A stretch of 64,000 nt of DNA from an uncultured Pelagibacteraceae bacterium (lineage in GTDB: Bacteria; Pseudomonadota; Alphaproteobacteria; Pelagibacterales; Pelagibacteraceae). Below are positions 23,943-33,165 of the stretch, piece by piece (position 1 is the stretch's first letter; each line of letters starts with the position of its first letter). The position numbers and the translations under genes are program-made. The DNA lies in NCBI GenBank assembly GCA_902592965.1, contig CACJGL010000003.1:1-64000 (forward strand), in the 5' to 3' direction. Under the pieces are notes generated by a model, which saw only the letters and a program-made list of their open reading frames with translations, had not been told where the DNA came from and made no database searches.

Positions 23943-26516
23943 ATGGAATTTAAAAAAATCCAACTAAATGGATTTAAGTCTTTTGCTGAAAAAACAAATT
24001 TCCTGATCGAAGAAGGTTTAACTGGGATAGTTGGCCCAAACGGTTGTGGCAAATCAAATATAGTAGAGTCGTTGCGATGGTGTATGGGTGAGACATCAGC
24101 AAAAAGTATGAGAGGTTCAGGAATGGAAGATGTTATATTTTCTGGAACATCAAACAAACCATCAAAAAATATTGCAGAAGTTTTAGTTAGCTTGTCAAAT
24201 GACAACAAGGATGGTCCTCTACAATATAATGAGCTCGATGAAATTGAAATAAGAAGAAAAATAGAAAAAGATAAAGGCTCAAAATTTTATATAAATGGCA
24301 AAGAAGTTAGAGCAAAAGATGCTCAGATGTTTTTTGCAGACTTATCAACAGGTGCTCATTCACCTTCGATTATTAGTCAAGGTAGAATCGGAGCATTGGT
24401 CACAGCAAAACCTTCTGATCGAAGAGCTATCTTAGAAGAGGCAGCTGGTATAGCAGGTCTACACGTTAGAAGACACGAAGCAGAACTAAGATTAGGTGCG
24501 GCTGAAAATAATTTAAAAAGGGCAGATGAATTAAGAAGACAACAGGAAAGACAGTTAGCAAATTTGCAAAAGCAAGCTGAAGAGGCTGCGAAATACAAAT
24601 CTATTTCAGAAGAAATAAAAAAAGTTGAGGCAGGTTTATATTATTTACGTCTTTTAGAAATTGATAATGAAATTAAAGTAGAGAATGAGATCAACAATGA
24701 GGCTGATGATCAAGTTAAGTCCTTCAATGATAAATTAGAGAATTTAAGCATGAAGATTATTGAAAAGAATAAGAATGTAAATCCTATAAGAGAAAAAAAT
24801 CAAGAAAACTTATCAAAAATACAAAGATTAAATTTAGAGTTAAAAAGTTTAGATGAAGAGAAAGACAGGGTTAATGATGAAATACAATCAATTAGAAAGG
24901 CTTTAAGTGTAATAGACGACGATATTGTTAGAGAAAAAAGTATAATCATTGATGCAAACTCTAATGAAAAAAGACTTAGAGAAGAAAAAGAAAATTTAAT
25001 TACAGTCGATTCAAAATATTATGAAACTGAAAAATTGTCTGGTTTAGATCTTGTAAATGCAAAAAGCAAATTAAAAGATGAACAGGATAAATTAGAAAGA
25101 ATACTAGAAAATTTAAACCTTGATACTCTAAAAAAGAACTCAGAAACTATCGATTTAGCAAGTGATCAATTAGAAAAAGCAAAAGAAATGCTTTCAGAGA
25201 ACAATATCAATGGTGCAACTAATTTAATAGATGAGTGCAAAATAAATCTTTCATTTTTAAAGATGAAAATTAATGAAATGCATGATAACGATTTGGCGAT
25301 AACAGTAACTAAGAAAAACGAAGAAATCAAAAGTCTACAGGAAGAATATGCTGAAGCATTTAGTACAAATCAAAATATTAAAAAAGAATCCATCAAAAGA
25401 AGCGAAAGAATTAAAATAATTGATCAAGAAATAGAAAGTTGGAAAAACTTATTGGTAAATTCCGAAAAAATGATTAATGAATTGAATAGTAGAAAAGATA
25501 CTCAACAAAAAAAATTAGATGGCCTAGAAAAGCAACCTCAAACACAAGCTGAAAGAAAAGGACAAATATCGGAAAATTTAAGAATTTCTGAAAAAGAAAA
25601 AAGCGATAATGAAATATTAATAGATGAGCTAGATAAAGAGATTAACGAATTAAGAAGGAATCTTAATACAACAAAGGAAGAGTCTATTGAAATAAGAGAG
25701 CGAAAAGCAAGCTCTGGGGCAACAATTGATGGTTTGAATAAAAGAAGAAATGATTTGTTAGAAAGAGTATCAACAGAACTTAATTTAAAAGAAGAAGAGA
25801 TACTAAATTTTTCAAATTTAAAAGATGTATCTGAATATCCAGATACAGTAACACAAGAGGAATTGCTTGATGAAAGAAAAAGGGAAAGAGAAAAATTAGG
25901 CTCAGTAAACTTAAGAGCAGATGAAGAAACTTCAAAATATGAAGATGAAATTAAGAAAATGGAAAAAGATAGACAAGATTTAGTAACTGCAATTATAAAA
26001 TTAAAAGAAAGTATTACTGAACTCAATCAGAAAGGTAGGGAAAGACTTCTAGATGCTTTTGAAAAAGTAAATAGAAAGTTCAATGAAGTTTATACCAAAC
26101 TATTTAATGGAGGTAGCGCGAAGCTAGAACTGGTAGACTCTGATGATCCTTTAGATGCAGGATTAGAAATGTTAGTGAGTCCTCCAGGAAAAAGATTACA
26201 ATCAATAACTTTATTATCTGGAGGTGAACAAGCCCTGACAGCTTTATCTTTAATCTTTGCAGTATTTCTGACTAATCCAGCTCCGATATGCGTTCTAGAT
26301 GAAGTAGACGCACCTCTCGATGATGCAAATGTAACAAGATTTTGCAATCTTTTGACCGAACTAACTAAAATTACATCAACAAGATTTATTATTGTAACTC
26401 ACCACGCTCTAACCATGTCTAAAATGGACAGACTATATGGCGTGACAATGCCAGAAAAAGGAATTAGCCAACTCGTTGCTGTAGATCTTCAAAAAGCAGA
26501 GAGTATGGTTGCTTAG
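23943..26516 (+). CDS. smc: Chromosome segregation protein SMC, short and apparently hinge-less
   Basis: An 857-residue SMC. The N-terminal head has Walker A GPNGCGKSN (31-39) and a Q-loop region (about 145); the C-terminal head has the signature LLSGGEQ (757-763) and Walker B ICVLDEVDA (782-790). Between about 185 and 700 is coiled coil. Canonical SMC proteins are about 1,150-1,190 residues with a globular hinge of some 150 residues midway. I find no hinge-like segment; the only break is about 390-450, a short helical stretch. ScpA and ScpB are not encoded here. It is 2 bases before atpI. The reading frame is continuous. Confidence 0.93.
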   Translation: MEFKKIQLNGFKSFAEKTNFLIEEGLTGIVGPNGCGKSNIVESLRWCMGETSAKSMRGSGMEDVIFSGTSNKPSKNIAEVLVSLSNDNKDGPLQYNELDEIEIRRKIEKDKGSKFYINGKEVRAKDAQMFFADLSTGAHSPSIISQGRIGALVTAKPSDRRAILEEAAGIAGLHVRRHEAELRLGAAENNLKRADELRRQQERQLANLQKQAEEAAKYKSISEEIKKVEAGLYYLRLLEIDNEIKVENEINNEADDQVKSFNDKLENLSMKIIEKNKNVNPIREKNQENLSKIQRLNLELKSLDEEKDRVNDEIQSIRKALSVIDDDIVREKSIIIDANSNEKRLREEKENLITVDSKYYETEKLSGLDLVNAKSKLKDEQDKLERILENLNLDTLKKNSETIDLASDQLEKAKEMLSENNINGATNLIDECKINLSFLKMKINEMHDNDLAITVTKKNEEIKSLQEEYAEAFSTNQNIKKESIKRSERIKIIDQEIESWKNLLVNSEKMINELNSRKDTQQKKLDGLEKQPQTQAERKGQISENLRISEKEKSDNEILIDELDKEINELRRNLNTTKEESIEIRERKASSGATIDGLNKRRNDLLERVSTELNLKEEEILNFSNLKDVSEYPDTVTQEELLDERKREREKLGSVNLRADEETSKYEDEIKKMEKDRQDLVTAIIKLKESITELNQKGRERLLDAFEKVNRKFNEVYTKLFNGGSAKLELVDSDDPLDAGLEMLVSPPGKRLQSITLLSGGEQALTALSLIFAVFLTNPAPICVLDEVDAPLDDANVTRFCNLLTELTKITSTRFIIVTHHALTMSKMDRLYGVTMPEKGISQLVAVDLQKAESMVA

Positions 26517-26518
26517 TA

Positions 26519-26794
26519 ATGGATGAAGACCAGTTTAAAACTCGCCTAAAAATTGCAAAAAATAAAACCGATAAAGACAAAAAATCTGAAGAGGGAAATA
26601 AAGGCTCCAGTATGGGGTCAGCCTTCAAAATGAGCACAGAATTGGTATCTGCAGTAGCTGTTGGGACAATTATTGGGTTTATTTTAGACAATTGGTTTGG
26701 TACTAAACCATGGTTAATTTTAATATTTTTTTTTATTGGTGTAATAGCTGGGATTATGAACGTTATTAGATCAGCAAAAAAAATGCAAAAATAG
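26519..26794 (+). CDS. atpI: ATP synthase assembly protein AtpI/AtpZ-like
   Basis: A 91-residue protein with a charged N-terminus (about 1-35) and two transmembrane helices (about 44-62 and 66-82), the second ending in NVIRSAKKMQK. The size and location before atpB match AtpI/AtpZ, which help assemble the c-ring or take up magnesium. It starts 2 bases after smc and ends 7 bases before atpB. Confidence 0.85.
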   Translation: MDEDQFKTRLKIAKNKTDKDKKSEEGNKGSSMGSAFKMSTELVSAVAVGTIIGFILDNWFGTKPWLILIFFFIGVIAGIMNVIRSAKKMQK

Positions 26795-26801
26795 TAGGCA
26801 A

Positions 26802-27533
26802 ATGGCAGCAAACCCAATGTACCAATTCAACGTGTACCGAATTGGTCCAGAAATTAAAATAAATAACATAGATATTTCATTCACAAACGCGAGTTTGTTT
26901 ATGGTCATAAGTTCATTAGCAATATTAATTATCTTTAATTTGGGTACAAAGAGATCGATTATACCAAATAAAATTCAATTACTTGCAGAACTCAGTTACT
27001 CTTTTATTTCAAAAATGATAAGTGATACAGCTGGATCAAAAGCTAAGCCTTACTTTTCTTTCATATTTTCTTTATTCATGTTTGTTTTATTTTGTAACAT
27101 GTTTGGGATGATACCATACTCTTTTACTGTCACTAGCCACATCATTGTAACTTTTGTATTAGCTGCATTTATATTTATAGGAGTAACAATAATTGGATTT
27201 ATTAAACATGGACTTGGATATCTAAAACTTTTTGTACCAAGTGGAGTACCAATGGTTTTATTGCCATTAATAGTTGTTATAGAAATAATTTCATACTTAA
27301 GTAGGCCAATTAGTTTATCAGTTAGATTGTTTGCAAATATGATGGCAGGCCATACAATGATGAAAGTTTTTGGAGGTTTCGTAGTTAGCTTAGGTATTGT
27401 TGGAGGTTGGCTACCACTAGGTTTTTCAGTTGCATTAACAGGTTTGGAGATATTAGTTGCTTTTCTTCAAGCATATGTATTTGCAATTTTAACATGTATC
27501 TATTTGAATGATGCATTAAATTTACACCATTAA
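26802..27533 (+). CDS. atpB: F0 ATP synthase subunit a
   Basis: A 243-residue five- or six-helix protein of normal length. The essential arginine is in LSVRLFANMMAGH, and the C-terminal helix ends LQAYVFAILTCIYLNDAL. It forms the proton half-channels against the c-ring. Second gene of the alphaproteobacterial F0 operon, which is kept apart from the F1 genes; none of those are in this window. Confidence 0.97.
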   Translation: MAANPMYQFNVYRIGPEIKINNIDISFTNASLFMVISSLAILIIFNLGTKRSIIPNKIQLLAELSYSFISKMISDTAGSKAKPYFSFIFSLFMFVLFCNMFGMIPYSFTVTSHIIVTFVLAAFIFIGVTIIGFIKHGLGYLKLFVPSGVPMVLLPLIVVIEIISYLSRPISLSVRLFANMMAGHTMMKVFGGFVVSLGIVGGWLPLGFSVALTGLEILVAFLQAYVFAILTCIYLNDALNLHH

Positions 27534-27540
27534 TTAACAT

Positions 27541-27547
27541 AAGGAGG
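27541..27547 (+). promoter_or_regulatory. Strong ribosome binding site for atpE
   Basis: AAGGAGG lies 5 bases before the atpE ATG and matches the anti-Shine-Dalgarno fully. Most genes in the window have little or no such match because they overlap. A strong site fits the high copy number of subunit c relative to the other F0 subunits. Confidence 0.8.
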
Positions 27548-27552
27548 ATATA

Positions 27553-27780
27553 ATGGAATTAGAAGCAGCAAAAATGATAGGAGCAGGACTAGCAGCAATT
27601 GCACTTGCAGGTGCAGGAGTTGGAATTGGGATAATTTTTGGAAATTATCTTTCAGGTGCAATGAGAAATCCATCTGCAGCTCAAAAGCAGTTTCCAAACT
27701 TGCTATTAGGCTTTGCATTAGCGGAAGCGACTGGTTTATTTGGATTAGTTGTTGCATTAATTATTCTTTTCGCGTTTTAA
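27553..27780 (+). CDS. atpE: F0 ATP synthase subunit c
   Basis: A 75-residue hairpin of two membrane helices. The ion-binding carboxylate is E58 in FALAEATG. The position that is Gln in sodium-binding c subunits is I25 here (GVGIG), which points to proton coupling; this is inference from known sodium motifs. The loop RNPSAAQKQF contacts the F1 central stalk. It has the strongest ribosome site in the operon and lies 19 bases after atpB. Confidence 0.97.
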   Translation: MELEAAKMIGAGLAAIALAGAGVGIGIIFGNYLSGAMRNPSAAQKQFPNLLLGFALAEATGLFGLVVALIILFAF

Positions 27781-27783
27781 TTA

Positions 27784-28374
27784 ATGTTAAAAAAGATAAT
27801 TTTTCAATTTCTAGCTTTAAGTCTTATCTTTACTTATAGCGCTCAAAGCGCTGAGAGTGGAGGTATGCCCCAGCTTAATCCCGAGTTTTGGATATCTCAA
27901 ATTTTTTGGTTAGTACTTACCTTTGGATTATTGTTTATAATTTTATCTAAGTTCATACTACCAAAGATTAGTAACAATCTTGAAACTAGAAAATCACAAA
28001 TCTTAGAGAATATCGAAACTGCAGACAAGCAACGGGAAGATACTGAAAAAAAAGTTAAAGAATTTGATAAAATTATCAATGATACAAAAGTCGAAGCGAA
28101 AAACTTCTTTAATACTGAAAGACAAAAAGTTTTGGATGATATAAATAATAAAAGGTTATCTTTAGAAAAAGATATTGAAAAAGAAATAATAAAAGCTGAA
28201 GAAGAAATAGACCAATTAAAAAAAACTTCTCAAGAGAAAGTTACTAAAATTGCAATTGAGACATCCTCCGATCTAGTTAAACAATTAATTGGTGAAGATA
28301 TAAATAAAAGTAGTCTTTCAGCCATAGTCGAAGATCTTTCTAAGAAAGAAATGGAAAAACATAATGGCATTTGA
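27784..28374 (+). CDS. atpF': F0 ATP synthase subunit b' (peripheral stalk)
   Basis: A 196-residue protein. A hydrophobic N-terminal segment (about 5-22) is followed by MPQLNPEFWISQIFWLVLTF, the b-subunit membrane anchor, and then a long charged helix to the end. The extra hydrophobic start is typical of b' rather than b. It pairs with b in the peripheral stalk. It overlaps atpF by 11 bases. Confidence 0.92.
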   Translation: MLKKIIFQFLALSLIFTYSAQSAESGGMPQLNPEFWISQIFWLVLTFGLLFIILSKFILPKISNNLETRKSQILENIETADKQREDTEKKVKEFDKIINDTKVEAKNFFNTERQKVLDDINNKRLSLEKDIEKEIIKAEEEIDQLKKTSQEKVTKIAIETSSDLVKQLIGEDINKSSLSAIVEDLSKKEMEKHNGI

Positions 28375-28861
28375 TGCAACTTTTTGGGTAGCAGTATCTT
28401 TTGTAATATTTTTTGGAGCGCTAATTTATTTAAAAGTTCCGCAAAATATTAATAATTTATTAAGCAAAATGATTACTGATATCAAAAATGAAATTGATGA
28501 AAGTGAAAAACTACGAGCTGAATCTAAAAGACTATTGGATGAGGCGCAAAAGAAGCTAGATACTGCAAAAATTGAGAGTGAAAAGATTATGCAGCAGTCA
28601 AAAGATGAAACTGAAAGATTTGTAATTGAAATGAATGATAAATTTCATAAATCAGCTGAACTCAAGAAAAGTCTAGCAGAAACTAAAATCTCTCAAATGA
28701 AGGATAATGCCATTAAAGAAATTAAAGATACATCAATTAATATTGCTGTAGAATCTGTAAAAAAAATTATTACTACGTCAGTTGATAAGTCTAAACTTGA
28801 CAACTTGTTTAATAAAAATCTTGAAGAAACAAAGACAGAATTAAAGAAAATCAGTTCTTGA
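28364..28861 (+). CDS. atpF: F0 ATP synthase subunit b (peripheral stalk)
   Basis: A 165-residue protein with an N-terminal anchor (FDATFWVAVSFVIFFGALIYL) and a continuous charged helix. It completes the F0 set I-B-E-F'-F seen in alphaproteobacteria. A 48-base A+T-rich gap follows before crtI. That gap contains TTGAAC (28858-28863) and TATAAA (28884-28889), 20 bases apart, only a weak promoter candidate. Confidence 0.94.
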   Translation: MAFDATFWVAVSFVIFFGALIYLKVPQNINNLLSKMITDIKNEIDESEKLRAESKRLLDEAQKKLDTAKIESEKIMQQSKDETERFVIEMNDKFHKSAELKKSLAETKISQMKDNAIKEIKDTSINIAVESVKKIITTSVDKSKLDNLFNKNLEETKTELKKISS

Positions 28862-28909
28862 ACTAAGATAGTTTATTAAATTTTATAAAAATAATGTAAA
28901 TTAAGAAAT

Positions 28910-30367
28910 ATGAATTCCATTGTAATTGGATCAGGTTTTGGTGGTATGGCTGCAGCTCTTAGACTTCGAGCAAAAGGTCATAAAGTTACTTTAATTGAAA
29001 AACAAAAAGATTTAGGTGGAAGAGCGAGGGTATTTAAAAGTAATGGGTTTACTTATGATGGTGGACCAACTGTAATAACTGCTCCTTATTTAATTTATGA
29101 AATTTTTAAACTTTTTAATAAAAATCCAGATGATTATATAAAAATAAAAGATTTGGATACTTGGTACAGATTTGTTTTCGAAGATGGAAGCCATTTTGAT
29201 TATTCTGCTGATGAAAAGAAAATGGAAGAACAGATTGCAATAATTAATCATAAAGATGTTGCGGGTTACAGAAATTTACTTAAATTTACAAAAAAAATAT
29301 TTGATAAGGGTTATTCAGAATTATCAGATGTACCATTTGATAAACCTTCATTTATGTTTAAGCAAATTCCTGCGTTGCTAAGTTTAAAAAGCTATAAATC
29401 TGTTTATTCTTTGGTTAGTGGCTTTATTGAAAATGAAAAACTAAGAAGGCTATTTAGTATGCACCCATTATTGGTGGGTGGGAACCCTTTTACTACAACC
29501 TCAATATATGGATTAATTTTGTATTTAGAAAAAAAATGGGGAATTCATTATTCTATGGGTGGAACGGGACAAATCATAAAAGGTTTTGAGAAATTGATGT
29601 TAGAAGAAGATGTTAAAATTATTAAAGGTAAAGAAGTTAAAAACTTGCTTACAGAAAATAAAAGAGTGATCGGTGTTGTGACAAGTGAAGATGAGGAAAT
29701 TAAAGCAGATAACGTAGTTTGTAATGCAGATCCTCCAGGTGTTTATTCAAAAATGCTAAATAATCAAAAATATAACACCTTATTTAATTGGAAGATAAAT
29801 AGAATGGAATATTCAATGGGATTGTTCGTTTATTATTTTGGAACTAAGAAAAAATATGAAAATGTTGAACATCATACTATAAAGTTTGGCGATAAGTACA
29901 AAGAACACTTGGATGATATATTTGTAAACAAAAAATTAAATAGTGACATAAGCTATTACCTACATAGGCCTACCGCAACAGATCCGAGTATGGCACCAAA
30001 AGACCATGATTGCTTTTATGTATTAGTGCCTGTTCCTAATAATAAATCAGGAATAAACTGGTCAGTCGAAGGTGAAAATCTAAAAAAACTTGTGATAGAT
30101 AAAATGGAAAAAAATTTATTACCAAATTTAAGAGAAAATATTGTAGATGATTTTTATTTAACTCCTGATTATTTTGAGAATGAATTAAACACAAAATATG
30201 GCTCTGGTTTTTCAATTCAGCCAAAATTTTCTCAATCAGCATACTTTAGATTTCATAACAAATCTGAGGTTTATGATGGTTTATATTTTGTTGGAGCAGG
30301 CACTCATCCTGGAGCTGGTGTTCCAGGGGTCCTATCATCCGCAAAGGTCTTAGATAAAATTTTGTAA
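28910..30367 (+). CDS. crtI: Phytoene desaturase
   Basis: A 485-residue CrtI-type flavoprotein of normal length. The N-terminal FAD fold reads VIGSGFGGMAAALRLRAKG, then IEKQKDLGGRARVF and YDGGPTVIT. The C-terminal bacterial carotenoid dehydrogenase motif is GAGTHPGAGVPGVLSSAK. It converts phytoene to lycopene. First gene of the retinal run; it shares one base with crtB. Confidence 0.95.
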   Translation: MNSIVIGSGFGGMAAALRLRAKGHKVTLIEKQKDLGGRARVFKSNGFTYDGGPTVITAPYLIYEIFKLFNKNPDDYIKIKDLDTWYRFVFEDGSHFDYSADEKKMEEQIAIINHKDVAGYRNLLKFTKKIFDKGYSELSDVPFDKPSFMFKQIPALLSLKSYKSVYSLVSGFIENEKLRRLFSMHPLLVGGNPFTTTSIYGLILYLEKKWGIHYSMGGTGQIIKGFEKLMLEEDVKIIKGKEVKNLLTENKRVIGVVTSEDEEIKADNVVCNADPPGVYSKMLNNQKYNTLFNWKINRMEYSMGLFVYYFGTKKKYENVEHHTIKFGDKYKEHLDDIFVNKKLNSDISYYLHRPTATDPSMAPKDHDCFYVLVPVPNNKSGINWSVEGENLKKLVIDKMEKNLLPNLRENIVDDFYLTPDYFENELNTKYGSGFSIQPKFSQSAYFRFHNKSEVYDGLYFVGAGTHPGAGVPGVLSSAKVLDKIL

Positions 30368-31218
30368 TGAATGAACAAAATTATTTGTCGATATACGCTA
30401 AATCTTTTAATTGGGCAGGTTTCTTTTTACCAAAACAAGTCTACTCTGATTGTTCTAATTTGTACGATTTTTGCAGATACATAGACAATATAGCAGATGA
30501 AAAAGGTGATCTTGATACGAAATTAAAAAATTTCAATACTTTCAAAGAAGATTTCAAATTAAAAAATGAAAATAACCAAATAATTAAAAATATGTGGGCT
30601 TTAATAAATAAATTTGGAATATCACAAAAAATAATTGATGATTTATTCGATGGCGTCGAGGCCGATATAAAATCAAAAGTAGAAATCAACACTGACAAAG
30701 ATCTATATGTTTATTCATATAGAGTGGCTGGAACAGTTGGATTAATGATGGCAAAAATTTTAAATGTCAAAGAAAGATCAGCACTTTTAGGAGCGATTGA
30801 CTTAGGTATTGCAATGCAATTAACTAATATTTCAAGAGATGTTATTGAAGATGAAAGCAATAATAGGTTTTATATAAAAAAGAATTTTGATGAAATTAAA
30901 AGAATTCTAAAAATCGCTGACAAATTTTATAATAATTCTTTTATATCAATTAAAAAAATTCCATTTTTTTTAAGATTTTCGATTTTGGTTGCAAGACGAG
31001 TATACAGACAAATTGGAAATGAAATCTTAAAAAAAGGAAACTTAGAAAATTATAATAAATCAGGAAAAATTTATGTAAACAATTTGGGAAAAGTCTTACA
31101 TACAGTGCTATCTATTGGTGATTTAATTAAATTATATTTTGTAAAAGAAGATAAAAAACTTACAATAAAAGAGCATGAGATAATAATGCAAGATATCGAG
31201 TATAATGAAAGATTTTGA
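30367..31218 (+). CDS. crtB: Phytoene synthase
   Basis: A 283-residue squalene/phytoene synthase. The first aspartate-rich motif is D40-x3-D44 in CRYIDNIADE, and the second is in NISRDVIEDESNNRFY near 155-170. It joins two geranylgeranyl diphosphates. No crtE (geranylgeranyl diphosphate synthase) is in the window, so its substrate comes from a gene elsewhere. It overlaps crtY by 14 bases. Confidence 0.95.
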   Translation: MNEQNYLSIYAKSFNWAGFFLPKQVYSDCSNLYDFCRYIDNIADEKGDLDTKLKNFNTFKEDFKLKNENNQIIKNMWALINKFGISQKIIDDLFDGVEADIKSKVEINTDKDLYVYSYRVAGTVGLMMAKILNVKERSALLGAIDLGIAMQLTNISRDVIEDESNNRFYIKKNFDEIKRILKIADKFYNNSFISIKKIPFFLRFSILVARRVYRQIGNEILKKGNLENYNKSGKIYVNNLGKVLHTVLSIGDLIKLYFVKEDKKLTIKEHEIIMQDIEYNERF

Positions 31219-32272
31219 TTACATAATTATTGGAGGTGGCTGTGCAGGTTTAACATTGGCTTATGAGTTAGAGTATCACGATAAACTTAAAAATAAGACT
31301 TTAGCAATTATTGAAAAAAGAGATGAATATAAAAGAGATAAAACTTGGTCATATTGGAAAACTGTACCTCACAAGTTTGATGACTGTGTAAAAAAAAGAT
31401 GGAAAGATTATACAATCAATTTTAAAGGAAATGTTGAATATAAAGAATGTAAAGAAACTCCTTACGAAAGTATTGATAGTGGATTATTCTACAAAAAAAT
31501 TTTAAATAAAATCAATAAAAATCCTAATATTCAATTCTTTAAAGATATTAGCGAAGTAAATACAGAAAACGCAATTTTATTTAACAGTCTGCCAAATCTT
31601 GAGAATAAAGATTCTAATTTATGGCAACACTTTCAAGGTGTTGAGATTGAAACCGAAAAAGATTTTTTTGATGATCAAATAATGAATTTAATGGACTTTG
31701 ATTGTGATCAAAAAAAAAGTGTTCATTTTTTCTATACATTACCCTATTCAAAAAAATCAGCATTAATCGAAACTACGTGGCTTTCAAAAATGGAAGATGA
31801 TAGTGAAAAAGATTATGATAAACAAATTACTGATTACATCGAAAACACTTTAAAATTAAAAAAATATAAAATTAATTATAAAGAAGTTGGGGCTATACCA
31901 TTATTTTATCCAAAATTTCAAAACGACAAAAATACGATAAATATTGGAACTGCTGGAGGTATGACGCGTTTGAGTACTGGCTATACTTTCCTAAATATCC
32001 AAGAACAAGCAGAATATATTACCCAAAACATTGATAAAATAACCCAAACTAGAGCTTTCAATATAAAAAGTAAGTATAAGTTTTTAGATAATGTTTTTTT
32101 GAAAGTCCTAGCTGAAAAGCCAGAGATCATGCCAAATATTTTCTTCAAAATGTTTAAAAGCAAGTCAAAAACAGTAATAAATTTCCTCTCCAATAAAAGT
32201 AATATTTTTGAGGACTTATCCATTATATTAAAGATGCCAAAATGGATTTTTATTAAAGCTGTATTTAAATAA
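31205..32272 (+). CDS. crtY: Lycopene beta-cyclase
   Basis: A 355-residue CrtY-type cyclase. It has the dinucleotide-binding start IIIGGGCAGLTLAYEL, KTWSYWK near residue 47, and the conserved ALIETTWLS and GTAGGMTRLSTGYTF segments. It forms the beta rings of beta-carotene. Its product is the substrate of Blh, whose start shares one base with its stop. Confidence 0.93.
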   Translation: MKDFDYIIIGGGCAGLTLAYELEYHDKLKNKTLAIIEKRDEYKRDKTWSYWKTVPHKFDDCVKKRWKDYTINFKGNVEYKECKETPYESIDSGLFYKKILNKINKNPNIQFFKDISEVNTENAILFNSLPNLENKDSNLWQHFQGVEIETEKDFFDDQIMNLMDFDCDQKKSVHFFYTLPYSKKSALIETTWLSKMEDDSEKDYDKQITDYIENTLKLKKYKINYKEVGAIPLFYPKFQNDKNTINIGTAGGMTRLSTGYTFLNIQEQAEYITQNIDKITQTRAFNIKSKYKFLDNVFLKVLAEKPEIMPNIFFKMFKSKSKTVINFLSNKSNIFEDLSIILKMPKWIFIKAVFK

Positions 32273-33165
32273 TGATCAACAAAATAAATTTTTTTCATTC
32301 TATTATTTTTTTTAATATCTGTATTTTTTTTTCTGCCTTTGAGGTATTGAGAGATAATTCGTTTATAATTTTTAGTTTTTTTTTAATTCTTACAATTGGT
32401 ATCTCTCACGGTGCGCTGGATCATGAAAAAGGTAAAAAACTTTTAAAAATTTATAAAATTAAAAATACAGAAGTGTTCTATATAACTTATATAGGTATTG
32501 CTATTTTTGTTATTTTAATTTGGATTTTAAGTCCAATATTGTTGCTTTCGCTTTTTTTAATAGTTGCAGCATATCATTTTGGCAAAGAGGATAGTGACTT
32601 TATCGAAACAAAAAATGCTAATTTTTTAGAAATTTTTTATTTCATTAAAGGATCGTTAGTTATTTCAGCACCCTTACTGTTTCACAAAACTGAGACAATC
32701 GAAATTTTTAAAATGTTAAATTTTTCAATAGACGAAAATATTGTGGCTAATAATTTTTTAATTCCTTTAGTTATATTATCAGTGCTCAGTAATTTTCTTA
32801 TATATAGAGGTAATAATAATGATTTAAGATCAATTCTTTTTTTAGATAGTTTTTCAATAATTATTTTAAACTATTTTTTTAACCCTATATTGGCTTTCAC
32901 AATTTATTTCTGCTTTCTTCATTCTGTAAGACACTCACTAAGTTTAATTAGTGAAATAAATAAAAATTTGATGAAAGGATTTCCTATTTTTTTACGAAAA
33001 ATTATTCCACTTACAGTAATTACAGCAATAATGTATTTAATAGTTTTTTATTTTATTTCAGAAAAATTTGGTATAGATGAAAGTATTATTAAAATAATAT
33101 TTGTTGGATTGGCTTCATTGACCTTCCCTCATATTTTACTTGAATTCATGGTAGAAAAAAAATGA
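32272..33165 (+). CDS. blh: Beta-carotene 15,15'-dioxygenase (Brp/Blh family)
   Basis: A 297-residue polytopic membrane protein. The family's iron-binding histidines appear in GISHGALDHEKGKK (H46, H51), AAYHFGKED and CFLHSVRHSLSL. It splits beta-carotene to two retinals, the chromophore of proteorhodopsin. No rhodopsin gene lies in this window. The gene overlaps ispH by 4 bases. The assignment to Blh is strong from context and histidines. Confidence 0.93.
   Translation: MINKINFFHSIIFFNICIFFSAFEVLRDNSFIIFSFFLILTIGISHGALDHEKGKKLLKIYKIKNTEVFYITYIGIAIFVILIWILSPILLLSLFLIVAAYHFGKEDSDFIETKNANFLEIFYFIKGSLVISAPLLFHKTETIEIFKMLNFSIDENIVANNFLIPLVILSVLSNFLIYRGNNNDLRSILFLDSFSIIILNYFFNPILAFTIYFCFLHSVRHSLSLISEINKNLMKGFPIFLRKIIPLTVITAIMYLIVFYFISEKFGIDESIIKIIFVGLASLTFPHILLEFMVEKK

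Noticed and set aside
25538..26026. 162-codon antisense frame inside smc
   Set aside because: Ser/Phe/Leu-rich translation is the mirror of the charged coiled coil; a typical shadow frame.
28910..33165. Proteorhodopsin gene beside the retinal genes
   Set aside because: No seven-helix rhodopsin with a retinal lysine is present; the polytopic protein here is Blh.
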